From Tillus elongatus (taxonomy: Eukaryota > Arthropoda > Insecta > Coleoptera > Cleridae), in the NCBI GenBank assembly GCA_964006375.1, contig OZ023269.1, positions 63,041,968-63,105,967 on the forward strand: a DNA stretch of 64,000 nt, given 5' to 3'. A program made the position numbers and the translations under genes. The notes under the pieces were generated by a model. That model did not search any database and was not told the DNA's origin. It saw only the letters and a list, made by a program, of their open reading frames with translations. Positions 12,052 through 21,905 of this stretch are shown in pieces; the first letter of the stretch is position 1; each line of letters opens with the position of its first letter.

Positions 12052-15000
12052 TTACTCTACCCATTCCAAAATTACTGTACCTTGAACTAGTCTGCACAGC
12101 GATTGGTAGGGTGAAGTTGTATATTGCTCCAGTCTAAACTGACCGTAGATCAGTTGTCTTTTGCGGTCCAGAGCTATACACTCACACAAGATGTGTTGGG
12201 CTGATTCCTCCCCCTCGCCGCAGAGTCTGCATGCGAGGTCCCCTTCGAACCGCCCCATTTTATGCAGGTGTTTCTTGACGGCCATGTGTCCCGTCAAGAG
12301 ACCTGTTGTGTTTCTGAGCTGTCCTCTGCTAAGATTTAGCAGCTCCACAGCTCTCTTTCAACTGGGTCCGTCATCAATTATTGACTTTCCATGTCTGAGC
12401 CCTGGACAGTCCGCCCAGTACAACTTGTGTTGGTTTCTGACCCAGGACTTAATGGCTCCCCTGGCAATGCTCTTTGACACGCCCAGGGTCGGTTCTGGTC
12501 CCATAAATGGTTCTGCTGACCCTCTCTTCGCGAGACTGAGCCTTTGACCCCCGAGTGACCCGGCACCCAGATGAGGGTCACTTCATTCTGCCCAGCCGGG
12601 TCGCTCATCTCGTCTCGGCACTCACTCACCAGCCAGGAATTTACCCGTGGGCTACTTAGTACCTTAAGGGCTGCCTGGCTGTCTGTGGCTATGAGGATCC
12701 GCTTGTTGGTGTAGCCCCTCCTCTTGTACTCCCGCACACAGTGCAGGATGGCGTACATCTCGGCCTAAAACACCGTTGCATGGGCTCCGAGGAAAATACT
12801 ATGACACACCCTCGGTCCTTCCGAGTAAACACCTGCCCCCGTCCCACGCTTCCCGCCGGATCCGTCCGTGAACAAGACGAGCGCGTCCCGTGGTATGCCC
12901 GGTGTCTCCTCCCGCCATGCCTCGCGGTCGGAAATTTCCACTGTAAAGATGTTTTCCCTGCACATCCGCGGGCTCGCGAAGTCTGACCTCATTTCAAGCA
13001 TGGGCTCGTTCACGATGTCCTGAATTTTGCAGTGGCCCCTGAAGCCTGGGTTGATCTTAAGTCTACCATTGCAGGCTAGTCTGTATAGTCCTAGCCTGGC
13101 CTCCCTCATAATAACTAAGTGTAGGGGGGGGGAGATCCAGCAACACCTCCATGGCGGCTCTTGGGGTTGAAGACATGGCCCTTGTGATGCCTAGGCAAGC
13201 CATCCTTTGGATCTTGCCTAGGTTTTGTTTGGCACTGGATTGTGTCACCTTAGGCCACCAGACCAGTGCCGCATATGTTAACGATGGTTTAACCACCCTT
13301 GTGTACAGCCAGTGGGGCATACTAGGTCTTAGTCCCCACGTTTTTCCATATAGCCGCCTAGTGACGGCTAAGGTCATGACTGCCTTACGCAGTATTTTTC
13401 CAATGTGACCATTCCAGGTTAGCTTAGAGTCCAATACGACCCCAAGATATTTTACCTCCCTGGCCATTGGAACGTTCCTACCGTATAGAGTAAGAGTTCT
13501 GTGGCTGTCGCACTTTCTCCTCCTCGTAAACAGCACGACGGTTGCGTTCTCGGGGCTCACCCCGAGCCCTTGATCAACCGTCCACCCTTCCACCACTTTC
13601 AGTGCAGTCTGCATGCGCTCCCACACTGCCTGTGTGACCTTTCCTCGGACTATGATGACAATGTCGTCCGCATAGCCCTGTACCTCATACCCTCCTCCCG
13701 AGAGCCTCCCCAGCAGGCCGTCCACGACTAGGCAACAGAGCAAGGGAGACAGAACGCTCCCCTGCAGACACCCCGCCGCGACCCCCGCCAGCAGAGTCCT
13801 TCCCGCGAGTGAGGTGAACACCGCCCTGTCCCTGAGCATGGAACCGCTCCACCTGCAGCAGGTCTCCTCTATTCCACGCTCCCGGGCAGCTGCCAGAACC
13901 GATCCGAACGAGGTGTTGCTAAAGGCCCCCTCTATGTCTAGGAATGCCCCCTCTATGTCTAGGAAGGCCCCCAGCGCCACCTCCTTGTTCTTCTCCAGCG
14001 TATTCTCCAGTTTCAGCACCAGTTGGTGCAGTGCTGTTTCTGTTGAGAATCCTGCTCTGTATGCATATTGTCCGCAGCGTAGAAGATATGCTTCCAGTAC
14101 ACCGCCCCTAATGTTCCGGTCGAGCAGTTTTTCGACTGTTTTCAGCAAAAAGGACATGAGACTTATTGGCCTCAGGGACTTTGCCTGGTCTGTTGGACGC
14201 CCAGGTTTAGGAATGAATACAACCCTGGCCAGTCTCCATGCCCTCGGAATGTACCCTAGAGCCAGGGTGGCCCTCATAATGAGGGTAAGCACCGGCGCCA
14301 GTATATCTATCCCCTGTTCGAGCATGATGGGCATTATTCCATCAAATCCCGGCGATTTGTATGGCTTAAAGCTGTTAATGGCCCATCTGATTTTGCTCCA
14401 GGTAACCACCTCTTTAGCGACTGTCCAGTCTACTCTAGATGCCCGCCTATAAGGCGCCCCTATTTCTGAGTGTTCCCAGTCCGGAGGTGATTGGTTTATT
14501 ATGTTACAGCCGGGGAAGTGCGTCTGGAGTAAAATTTCCATAGTTTCCTCCCCCGAGCTTGTAAAGCCTCCCGTGGGTGTTCTAAGGGAGGCTATGTTAG
14601 TCTGAGGGTCCTTAGACAGGATCGTGTGTAGTCGAGCACTCTCGGACGTGTTTTCCACTTCCTCGCAGTGCCTCCTCCACGACTCCTTGGCGTCCCTCAC
14701 TCTTTTGTTATTAGGTCGTTAGGGTCGCGTTAAACAGCTTACGAACCTGCGTCCTCTTTTGCCTGAGGTCCTCGTTCCACCACGGGACGTTCCTGGTGGA
14801 CACCCTCATTTTCAGGGGGCAGTTGGCGTTATATGCCGAGGTGATTGCGTCTCGCAATTGGACTGCTGCAATCTCGAGGTCTATTGAGTTGTCTATGGTA
14901 CTCTTAACCCCCCGCAGTTCCACAGCTAGGTCTGACCTGTAGGCTTCCCAGTCTGCCTTGCGGGGGTCCCGGTATCATACCGTTTCTCTTTCGACTTTGG

Positions 15001-15658
15001 CGATTTCAAACCGGATGTATTTGTGGTCTGAGCTACTCACTTCCCCAGACACAGCCCAGCTTTTAACAAAGTCACCCAGAAACTGGGTGGAAACTGTTAG
15101 ATCTAAAACTTCCTCACGCCGTGTTGTGACGAAGGTCGGTTTATTACCTCTATTCAATATGTCTAAATTAAATTTCACAAAGAATTGTAAAAGTGCCTCA
15201 CCCCTAGAGTTTGTGTCCGAGCTACCTCACAACTCATGGTGCGCATTCGCATCCATGCCGATGATGGTCTGCCATCCACCTGCTTTGCTACCCACCATCA
15301 GCTGCTCCAATTCATTGGGTGGGGGAGGGTCCGTGCTGTCCCCTGGCAGATAGGCTGACGCGACAGTAATGTCCCTCAGCCCATCCGCTCCTCCACATCG
15401 GATTTTGATCGTTGCCAGGTCCCTGGAACAGAAATTCATTAGAGGGAGAAACTCTATCCCTTCCCTGACAAAAATGCAGGCCCTCGGGTTCTCGCTGGAT
15501 CTGCTGTAGATGAGCTTTTCAGTAGCTCCGCCGGGTCCCTTGATCACTCCTTTATAGGAGTACGGTTCCTGGATGAGGGCTACATCCGTGTTCCTCAGAG
15601 CCATCAGTAGTCTGGTCGTGGCTGCCTTACTGTGTTGGAGGTTGACCTGAAGTCCCAT
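12052..15658 (-). pseudogene. LINE ORF2: endonuclease, RT, RNase H, zinc knuckle
   Basis: Begins MGLQVNLQHSKAA at 15658. Domains: APE-like endonuclease with LIQEPYS (about 15565), ASAYLPGDS (about 15355) and GMDANAHHEL (about 15240), then fragments to 14711. RT is mainly in one 545-codon frame (14700-13063) with RVVFIPKPGR, FLDIEGAF (motif A), QGSVLSPLL, YADDIV (motif C, about 13660) and EVKYLGVVLDSKL. RNase H is in 13109-12378 (FTDGSGG, AEMYAILHCV, ATDSQAAL, WVPGHSG). The terminal knuckle is CRLCGEGEESAQHILCEC at about 12230. Several frameshifts separate the parts. Motif A carries an in-frame 24-bp tandem duplication (about 13928-13975) placing FLDIEGA twice. Confidence 0.9.
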
Positions 15659-15664
15659 TAACCC

Positions 15665-16689
15665 TTAGTTGCTTCCCCAGTGGGCGGAACCTAACCCTTC
15701 CCAGGCCCCAGAATGCCTTGAAGGAGGTTCCTTCAAGGGCTCTGTGATCGAGAAGACGAGAGTCTGTCCTTTCTCCTCTGCCTTCCTGCTTAGAACCGAC
15801 CAGTGTTGCGTCCCCAGTTCAGGCCTATGGATCTTAAGTCTACAGATCACCGTCTTCTGCGGGACGGTGTCAGGGATCCGTACGAGGCCCTTGAGTCTCT
15901 TTGGGAGTTCCTTGGGCTCGACGGCTGTCAAGTCCGCCCCCTCCCAAATCTGACCAAGGTCGTTTTCCGCAGCCAGTCCCGCGACTGCGGGCCGGCACAG
16001 GTTATCTAGAGGATGCCCCCGTCAGGCGCGCCCGGTGGAACTGAGGCGGGCTCTCTCCTTCCTGAAGAGAGTCCACCGCAGCTACCACCGCAGCCTGGAT
16101 CAGGTCCGCCTTCCCTTGGTCTAGTGTGACCTCAGGATGGCGTCTGTCAATCACCGCCATCCCGAGGTTCTCCGCAGCCTCCCTATAAGAGCCAGTCTGC
16201 ACCGGTGTTCCGGCCTTGGTCACTTTGGGAGGTCTGTCTGTAGTAGGCGTGCTAGAGCCAGAGCGCGTCCTCTTCTGACTCGCACTCCCCTCTTGCGCCT
16301 TTACAGGTTTCTCGACCGTCCACGTCCCGGTCGCCATTTTCTGCGCCCTTCCGGAACTTCTTTCTTTGCGCCCCAGAAAGACGCTTGGACTGCCGGGGCA
16401 GTCCCTCTACTCTAACAGTAGAGTCCTCACTGGTGGAAGGGCCCCCAGAGTCCGCGGAGCTCGCCGCCCTCCGGTGGGACCCAGCCTCCAGCTTGGGTGT
16501 CGGGGACAGGTCTCTGGCCGAAGCTACCCCCTGATCCCCCGTATCTACGCGGGTCGTGAGAACGCCAGAGTCCGCTGCCGCTCCCTGGCTCGTCTCCGTT
16601 TCCGGAATAGACTCAAAGCACAAGTCTGTAGCCGTAGCCACTCCTCGAGCCTCATTGGTTTTGGTTTTATATGTGTTTATTATCTTCAT
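15665..16689 (-). pseudogene. LINE ORF1 (DUF4780-like RNA-binding protein)
   Basis: Start at 16689, first frame to 16252: Ser/Thr/Gly/Asp-rich tail ending with SKRLSGAQRKKFRKG. A second frame (16337-16002) holds YREAAENLGMAVIDRRHPE and LDQGKADLIQAAVVAAVD, and a third (15931-15665) TAVEPKELPKRLKGLVRIP and KTVICRLKIHR. The order basic linker, conserved helical segment, PKxLPxRxKxLVRIP block matches the DUF4780-type ORF1 common in insect LINEs. At least two frameshifts, so inactive. ORF1 would bind element RNA in the ribonucleoprotein (family knowledge). Confidence 0.8.
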
Positions 16690-17391
16690 GTTGTTCCCAC
16701 GAGAATGGGGGAAATAGTGTCCACACCATCAGAACCCCCTGTGTTGTGCAAGACGGGTTATTCTGGAGGGTTGCCCGGTACTCCAGAGGTTCCGTTCACA
16801 CCATCGCCCTGGTGCCATCCATCCATAGGCACGGGTCACGTGACACCGTAGATTGGGGGAGTTTAGTTAGACCTCCTTGTCTAGATCCGTCATGTTTAGT
16901 TATTAGCAGGGTCACCTCGTGCAGGATGCGGATTTTTACCGCGCATGACGGTCTTGGGGAAAGCTTCATCGAAAGTTTATGTTGTTATTTCCACTTTTTC
17001 AGCTTGCCCCCTGGAGTCCTTTGGCCCGCGACTCCTTAACCCCGCTTCGTGTCTTACATCTCACTTGGTGTTGGAAGGCTGGCTACCATAGCCGTATTAT
17101 TGTATAGGTGTATTTTCGCTGCAATTGGTATGCCGTATTGACGAGCTTTAATTGGAGCGAGCCTGGTCTGCGGTTCTAATTATGGTGATAATGCATCTAG
17201 CCTCACATACTTTGTCCCTACATTGGGGTAGAAATGGGCCAGGGCTGACAATATTCTAAGTTGGTTGTATACAGTCCCTATTTTTTAACATTCTGTGTTG
17301 TTTGGAGCTGCCGTGACAACATACTGCTTGGTTCCGCAACGAGGTGGCGTGACGTGCTTCGTGTCTTACATCTCACTTGGTGGAGAATACT

Positions 17392-18136
17392 GGCTATTTC
17401 AATTTAACAAAATGGTGTAAAACTGGTGAGACATTGGTTGCAAAATAAGAAAACGAAAGAGCTAATTGACTATTAGAACAGTAAGTTAAAGGAACATTTA
17501 GAGAGCCGGTATTCCGACCCTCCAAATGTTCCAGCAGAAGGAGTTGACTACAACCGCTACATACTTGGTAAACATTGGTGAAGCGCAGACTGAAAACGAC
17601 TTCTATATCTTTTACATATCTTTGAATAGATTTGATATTATACTTGGCTTGTTGGATATCTAATCCTTTTTATGAGAAATGCAACCAAATTATTTTTAAT
17701 TTTTTTCGTAAGCGAATTTAACAAAAAATACAAGGACAACCTTAAAGAAATTGAAGTGAAATTAATGGAGATAGATGATGAAGTGCAGCGCATGCGAGAA
17801 ACAAATGCTAAAATTACAGAACATCTTGAAAACATATCTCCAAAATCAAGCAACCCTGGAAAACAACTTTCACGAAATAAGAAAGATGTCACCTACCCAT
17901 ATCATGCTGTAAGAACTCAGAACAAATGTTTTATAAGAAGTGCCAAGAACTTTAAAAATAAACATCCCGATTCCGAAGTGGTCCTAAACATGTTGTATGA
18001 TCCAAATTCTGTAAATCTCTTTGATTGGATAAAGACCGAAGTAAAATACCTCAAAACGATAAGAAACGATCTACAGATTGTAGATGTACCGCAGGAGAAG
18101 TTTATTCAGGATATTGATCTACGTCATAATTTTTAA
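17392..18136 (+). pseudogene. KilA-N/DUF3627-like gene, 3' part (copy A)
   Basis: Resumes at the right-hand AGAATACT with GYFNLTKWCK, then after one frameshift HWLQNKKTKELIDY and ESRYSDPPNVP. This completes the KilA-N core pattern of a GYFNaTKLC strand followed by Trp-Leu and a KEL helix. A 154-codon frame (17672-18136) follows with a coiled coil (NKKYKDNLKEIEVKLMEID, about residues 14-55). Its C-terminal domain, containing YHAVRTQNKCF and DPNSVNLFDWIK, resembles the DUF3627 domain that follows KilA-N/MSV199 in invertebrate virus proteins. The stop at 18136 converges on the integrase end at 18381. Frame-broken; the family call is from motif memory. Confidence 0.7.
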
Positions 18137-18380
18137 TTGTTTGCTGAGTTTAATTGTATTATATATGTAACCAGATGGAGAAATAAAAACGCATTAATTT
18201 TAACGACTTTTATTTTACTCTAAGTATATTAATACATTAAATATATGAATAAGCTTACTTAAGTATGTTAACATCATCTTAGTTTATCAAAGAATTATTA
18301 GAGTTATCAAAACCCAACCATTGTACATAGAGTTTCTTGCCTTTCTTCCTCAAGATGCGTTCAAACAGATAGGTGTCTGT

Positions 18381-18690
18381 TTAAGTCTTTTGTAGTTCTT
18401 CCTCGCAAAACCCTCCACTGATTGCTTTTCCCTGCATGTCTTCAACAAAGTATGTTAATGGATTTGTGAAATGGACACTAACAATCTTGAATAACTCTGT
18501 TGACCAGCGAGGTGTATACCCCTTTTCAAATTGAAGTTTTGCTTTACTTATGCGTACATCACCCACTTTGAATTTATTCTGATCAAACACTATAATATTT
18601 GAGTAGACTTGTTTAAGGACAGCTTCGTCATTTTTCTTATTAACATCTTTAGGATTTACATCAGTTGTTTTATTAGTAGCGCTGTAGGCA
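18381..18690 (-). pseudogene. Maverick/Polinton integrase C-terminal fragment
   Basis: The frame contains NPKDVNKKN, KFKVGDVRISKAKLQFEKG, YTPRWSTELFKIV, NPLTYFVEDMQGK and ISGGFCEEELQKT, then stops. This KFKVGD-VRIS...FEKGYxPxWS...PxTYxxxDxxGxxIxGxFYEEELQK pattern is the SH3/chromo-like C-terminal domain of the retroviral-type integrases of Maverick/Polinton elements. The catalytic DDE core is missing: just upstream the sequence changes to a stray polymerase fragment. It is the strongest pointer to the family of the 8-21 kb cluster. It is convergent with the KilA-N gene. Confidence 0.85.
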
Positions 18691-18729
18691 GCAGTGACAT
18701 CAGGTAGGTATACGAAAAATGTATTGGCT

Positions 18730-18853
18730 ACTTATAGCCATTCTGTTCAACTTGCCACGGCTCCCATACTTTTGATTTGTGAGCTTTACTGTGTAAATGT
18801 CCAGAGAATGCATTATATTTCACGTGTAACGAGCAAGATTTACAGTATCTCGT
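18730..18853 (-). pseudogene. extra copy of polymerase zinc-finger segment
   Basis: About 41 codons on the minus strand read RYCKSCSLHVK, FSGHL and AHKSKV, then stop. This is clearly the same zinc-finger start as at 10783 (plus) and 20012 (minus). The initiator position is ACG instead of ATG. It abuts the integrase fragment, so the centre of the tail-to-tail pair is rearranged. Confidence 0.7.
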
Positions 18854-18949
18854 ATTATCAGACCTCTTATCTTAAGGTTGCTTTACTAGTAAAATAAAAA
18901 CATATTTCCCTAAGACATATTTATGATACATGGATACATATTTTCCCTG

Positions 18950-19164
18950 GGTTGCTTAGTTTTGGGGATGTATATTCAAGATGTTCTGTGACTTTAGCAT
19001 TTGCTTCTCGCATGCGCTGCTCTTCATCATCTATCTCCATTAATTTCACTTCAATTTCCTTAAGGTTGTATATCTTTGTATCTTTTATTATATTCGCTTA
19101 CGAAAAGTTGAAAAATAATTTGGTTGCACTTCTTATAGAAATGATTGGTTATCCAACAGGCTAA
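18950..19164 (-). pseudogene. KilA-N gene coiled-coil segment, copy B
   Basis: The minus strand encodes NLKEIEVKLMEIDDE and RMREANAKVTEHLE, nearly identical to the coiled coil at about 17740-17840 on the plus strand. It belongs to copy B, downstream of the KilA-N start at 19414. It is truncated before the DUF3627-like domain. Confidence 0.75.
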
Positions 19165-19267
19165 ATTTGATATGAAATCTTTGCACACATATGTATCAGA
19201 TATCGAATTGTTTTCAGCCAGTGACTAAATTGTTGTTGTAATAGGCAAACAACTCTTTAGTTTTCAA

Positions 19268-19414
19268 TTAATGTCTCAATTTTTTCTCACCATTTTTACA
19301 CAATTTTGTTTCATTGAAATAATTCTTATCGATAATTAATTGAAAGTCTCCAAATAAACCATACCAGAAGTTGTCTTTAATTTGCTGGTAACACACATCA
19401 CTTAATGTGGCCAT
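19268..19414 (-). pseudogene. KilA-N gene 5' part, copy B
   Basis: Starts MATLSDVCYQQIKDNFWYG and reads LFGDFQLIIDKN, then YFNETKLCKNG before stopping. Here strand and turn are continuous, because the 5.9-kb insertion that splits copy A is absent. The sequence GDFQLIIDKN..YFNxTKLCK is the core of the KilA-N domain. The upstream ~140 bp, back to the polymerase fragment, is homologous to copy A. Confidence 0.75.
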
Positions 19415-19545
19415 GTTACATACTCTACTGAACACATGGATACTCAAGAACAAGCTAAAGCATGTCTTACTTCTAAGACAACTGGGTGTTTAATGAGCTT
19501 GATAGTGTGTGGCCGACAATTTATATATGTTGACACCGCTCCGAC

Positions 19546-20012
19546 CTAAAAACTATATTTATTAATATTTATTTCCAACCACATCAGACTCTCCAACATC
19601 CACCCGACCTCGGCTTCTACAAACTTCAAATAATTACCGTAAATTTCCTCAATGAAATCTTTAGATGTATTTTCAAAATTGTTTTTAGCATTGAATGATT
19701 GCATTTCTTTCCTATTTCGGCTTTGGAGTACATATAAGCCAAACAATTCCAGATTCATTTTAATTTTATCATGTTTAGCTAAAGCAGCTAGAATCAGATG
19801 AAATACTTACTACTTCCATAAACTGTTTAATATCAATACCCTTTTGGTATATACGATAAGTAGCCATTCTGTTTCTAAAAGCTTGAGTTAACATATGCAT
19901 TTGTCCAACTTGCCATTGCGCACATACTTTTGATATGTGGGTTTCACTACGCAAATCTCCAGAAAATGCACTTTTTTTTCACTTGTAACGAGCAGGATTC
20001 ACAGTATCTCAT
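19546..20012 (-). pseudogene. type-B DNA polymerase N-terminal fragment, copy B
   Basis: The ATG at 20012 opens RYCESCSLQVK..FSGDL, followed by MATYRIY and GIDIKQFME. A break follows, and 19758-19546 continues NLELFGLYVLQSRNRKEMQ, SFNAKNN, FIEEIY and WMLESLMWLEININK. Same order and same end point as copy A (10783-11240). Polymerase catalytic motifs are absent in both. Confidence 0.6.
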
Positions 20013-20236
20013 CTTAACTACATGTGCTTAACTAATGAATAAAATAAATTTATATTCAGTTTATATATTTATTAGCATACATATTTGTGATACATATTTT
20101 TAAGTAAAATGTTGCATTAAAAAACATAAAAATATATTAATATAAATACAGTTAGACATATAAGAAAACCTTTTGATATAAATACAAAAATATAATTTGA
20201 TATGGACAGATAAGAATCAGTTAATATGGGAGTTCT

Positions 20237-20500
20237 TCAATCAGATGTCTCACCACGGGTACCATCCTCAAACAGGAACATAATTTTATAGCGCACCACT
20301 TCAGATTTGCTTTTGGACATGTTGTACATTGAAAGTTCGATAAACTCATTTTTGTGTAGATGTGTTGTTGGAAAACCAGACCATTTCATGCAGTCGTCGT
20401 CATCGAAGCAGATTCGCACTTCTACATTTGGTGGTTTGTAAATATAAAACACATTCTGACATAGTGCTGTCAGGATGATGAAAGTGGCTTTAAGAAGGAC
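20237..20500 (-). CDS. Polinton-associated small protein 3, copy B
   Basis: The frame runs to 20237 and includes a hydrophobic stretch (VLLKATFIILTALC) that could be a signal anchor, then YIYKPPNVEVRICFDDDDC, MKWSGFPTTHLH, FIELSMYNMSKSKSE and FEDGTRGETSD. An earlier ATG exists at 20554 but overlaps protein 2 in another frame; MVLLK near 20500 is my preferred start. Unassigned family; the copy A counterpart at 9190-9432 keeps the second half. The frame is open, but expression is unknown. Confidence 0.55.
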   Translation of the reverse strand, partial: VLLKATFIILTALCQNVFYIYKPPNVEVRICFDDDDCMKWSGFPTTHLHKNEFIELSMYNMSKSKSEVVRYKIMFLFEDGTRGETSD

Positions 20501-20519
20501 CATTGTATATCGCGTGTAT

Positions 20520-20813
20520 TTCTTTGAAAAGATCAAGTACTTGCGTCCTGGCAAAGTGTAAGCACTCTAACATACAAACTCGGAATGATGGTTCACACTC
20601 TTTTAACATAATATTTATGAGCTTCACCATTTCATCGTCACATGGTAGCTGTTTCTTATTAACACATTTGAGAACATCAGCGACACAGTACAGGAAATCA
20701 CTAAGTCGAATATCAAGGTTAAAATTAGTTAGAAGTTTTAATCTTTCGTTGATATCAACGAGATCTATTAGTTGTTGAACTGTATCTTCGGTTAAATAAA
20801 AAGTTACAGTCAT
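20520..20813 (-). CDS. Polinton-associated small protein 2, copy B
   Basis: Open frame from ATG 20813: MTVTFYLTEDTVQQLIDLV, NERLKLLTNF, LSDFLYCVADVL, PCDDEMVKLINIMLKE and a Cys-containing helix CMLECLHFARTQVLDLFKEI. Mostly amphipathic helices, no transmembrane segment. Function unknown. Its 3' end overlaps the start region of protein 3, as expected in compact viral-type gene arrays. Confidence 0.55.
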
Positions 20814-20829
20814 CTGAGATTGATATACC

Positions 20830-21292
20830 TTTACTGTTCAGTATTTTAATAGGTTTGACGGTACATTCCAATATTTTCTGGATCAATCGTATTATCTTTG
20901 GTGAAGTACTCTTCAGCTGCTTTTTTCAGTGTTAGAATAAAATACTCCCATTCCCATGAACCAGATGAGATTATTATATTTGACTCTGGTGGCTACGAGT
21001 TTGTATTTACAATTTTAATTACTGAAATCAATCCAGCAGCTTTTGATATACCAATTGCGATACTTAAGGATGGATTAATAGTATACCTTGTTTCCAAGAA
21101 CATTCTACTTTCTTCTTTAATCTCATTAATATTCTGCCGTAGAGCTGCATCAATTCGAATCCAATGAAAATCTTCATCCAAATCGTTATTCATAGGTCTG
21201 AAGACCTCAGGTCCATCGCTAACATCCACACCATGTGTGGAATCAGAACTATCATCGCACGTCATGTTAATGCAATCACAACTAACTCTCAT
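20830..21292 (-). pseudogene. Polinton-associated small protein 1, copy B
   Basis: The ATG at 21292 is preceded by gtgtaaac, as is the ATG of copy C at 39791, which supports this start. The protein reads VSCDCINMTCDD, GPEVFRPMNN, a LRQNINEIKEESRMFLETRY helix, SIAIGISKAAGLISVIKIV and, after an in-frame stop at 20993, ISSGSWEWEYFILTLKKAA and DPENIG. The N-terminal C-x-C-x4-C pattern (CDCINMTC) is shared with copy C and may bind metal. The beta-rich middle is unassigned. Confidence 0.6.
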
Positions 21293-21583
21293 GTTTACAC
21301 ACTGTAATGTTTGATTTGAACTGAGTTTACTGCTGTAAAACTGAATCTTAAGTAGGCTTTATTGGTCCCCTTCAACCAGTCTAACTGGTTGTATTTTCCT
21401 GCTTGGTTTACTGTTAATCTTGAAAAATGTATTGCGATGACTTGACCTTATAATATTTTGTTTTCATCATCATCTGATTCGTAGCTGCAGACTTCTATGT
21501 GTTACTAAAAGTGAACTCGCTAACAAAACATATTTATGTGCGAGTTCTGGCAGGAAATGAGAAATGAAAGTTTCCGAGTTCCC

Positions 21584-21586
<3 letters not shown>

Positions 21587-21676
<90 letters not shown>

Positions 21677-21825
21677 ATTATTAAATGTATAAATATATAA
21701 AATAAATAAATATTCTATCTCCCTCATCGAGACGAGTACGGTGATACCCCCACACATAGGTGTCTACCGTATTCGTCTCGATGAGGGAGATAGAATATTT
21801 ATTTATTTTATATATTTATACATTT

Positions 21826-21900
<75 letters not shown>
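21587..21900. repeat. palindrome flanked on both sides by (TA)n
   Basis: (TA)n at 21587-21672 and at 21831-21900 flank a near-perfect inverted repeat. Its arms contain ttaaatgtataaatatataaaataaataaa and tattctatctccctcatcgagacga, with a loop of about 30 bp centred near 21752 (cccccacacataggtg). No gene. It could extrude as a cruciform or be a foldback insertion into a TA tract. Confidence 0.9.

Positions 21901-21905
<5 letters not shown>

Larger units (their letters stand above)
11995..17043 (-). mobile_element. near full-length LINE (LOA/I-like with DUF4780-type ORF1)
   Basis: Minus-strand non-LTR retrotransposon of about 5.05 kb. The 3' end is marked by a plus-strand T run (11993-12001, its A tail). 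The duplication GCTTCGTGTCTT lies at 11983-11994 and 17044-17055, so it inserted into the ~312-bp unit of the surrounding transposon. Two ORFs in standard order; both are frameshifted. Related truncated copies lie at 1725-2591 and 44645-45739. RNase H in ORF2 excludes typical R1 and Jockey elements and favours LOA or I-like clades. Confidence 0.9.
11460..17383. mobile_element. 5.9-kb composite insertion with inverted ~312-bp repeat units
   Basis: The element lies between two copies of AGAATACT (11452-11459 and 17384-17391), an 8-bp target-site duplication. The left end (about 11460-11990) carries nearly two units of a ~312-bp sequence in minus orientation. The right end (17050-17383) carries one unit plus the start of the next in plus orientation. 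Unit landmarks in plus sense: cttacatctcacttggtg, ggctggctaccatagcc, tgccgtaYtgacg, tttgtccctaYattggg, gagctgccgtgacaacatac and cgtgcttcgt. An 8-bp duplication suits hAT- or P-like transposases, but no transposase is encoded. Long inverted ends of tandem units suggest a foldback-type non-autonomous transposon. A LINE sits inside. Confidence 0.75.

Noticed and set aside
13814..14452. 212-codon plus-strand frame
   Set aside because: Antisense of the LINE reverse transcriptase, which has all RT motifs on the minus strand.
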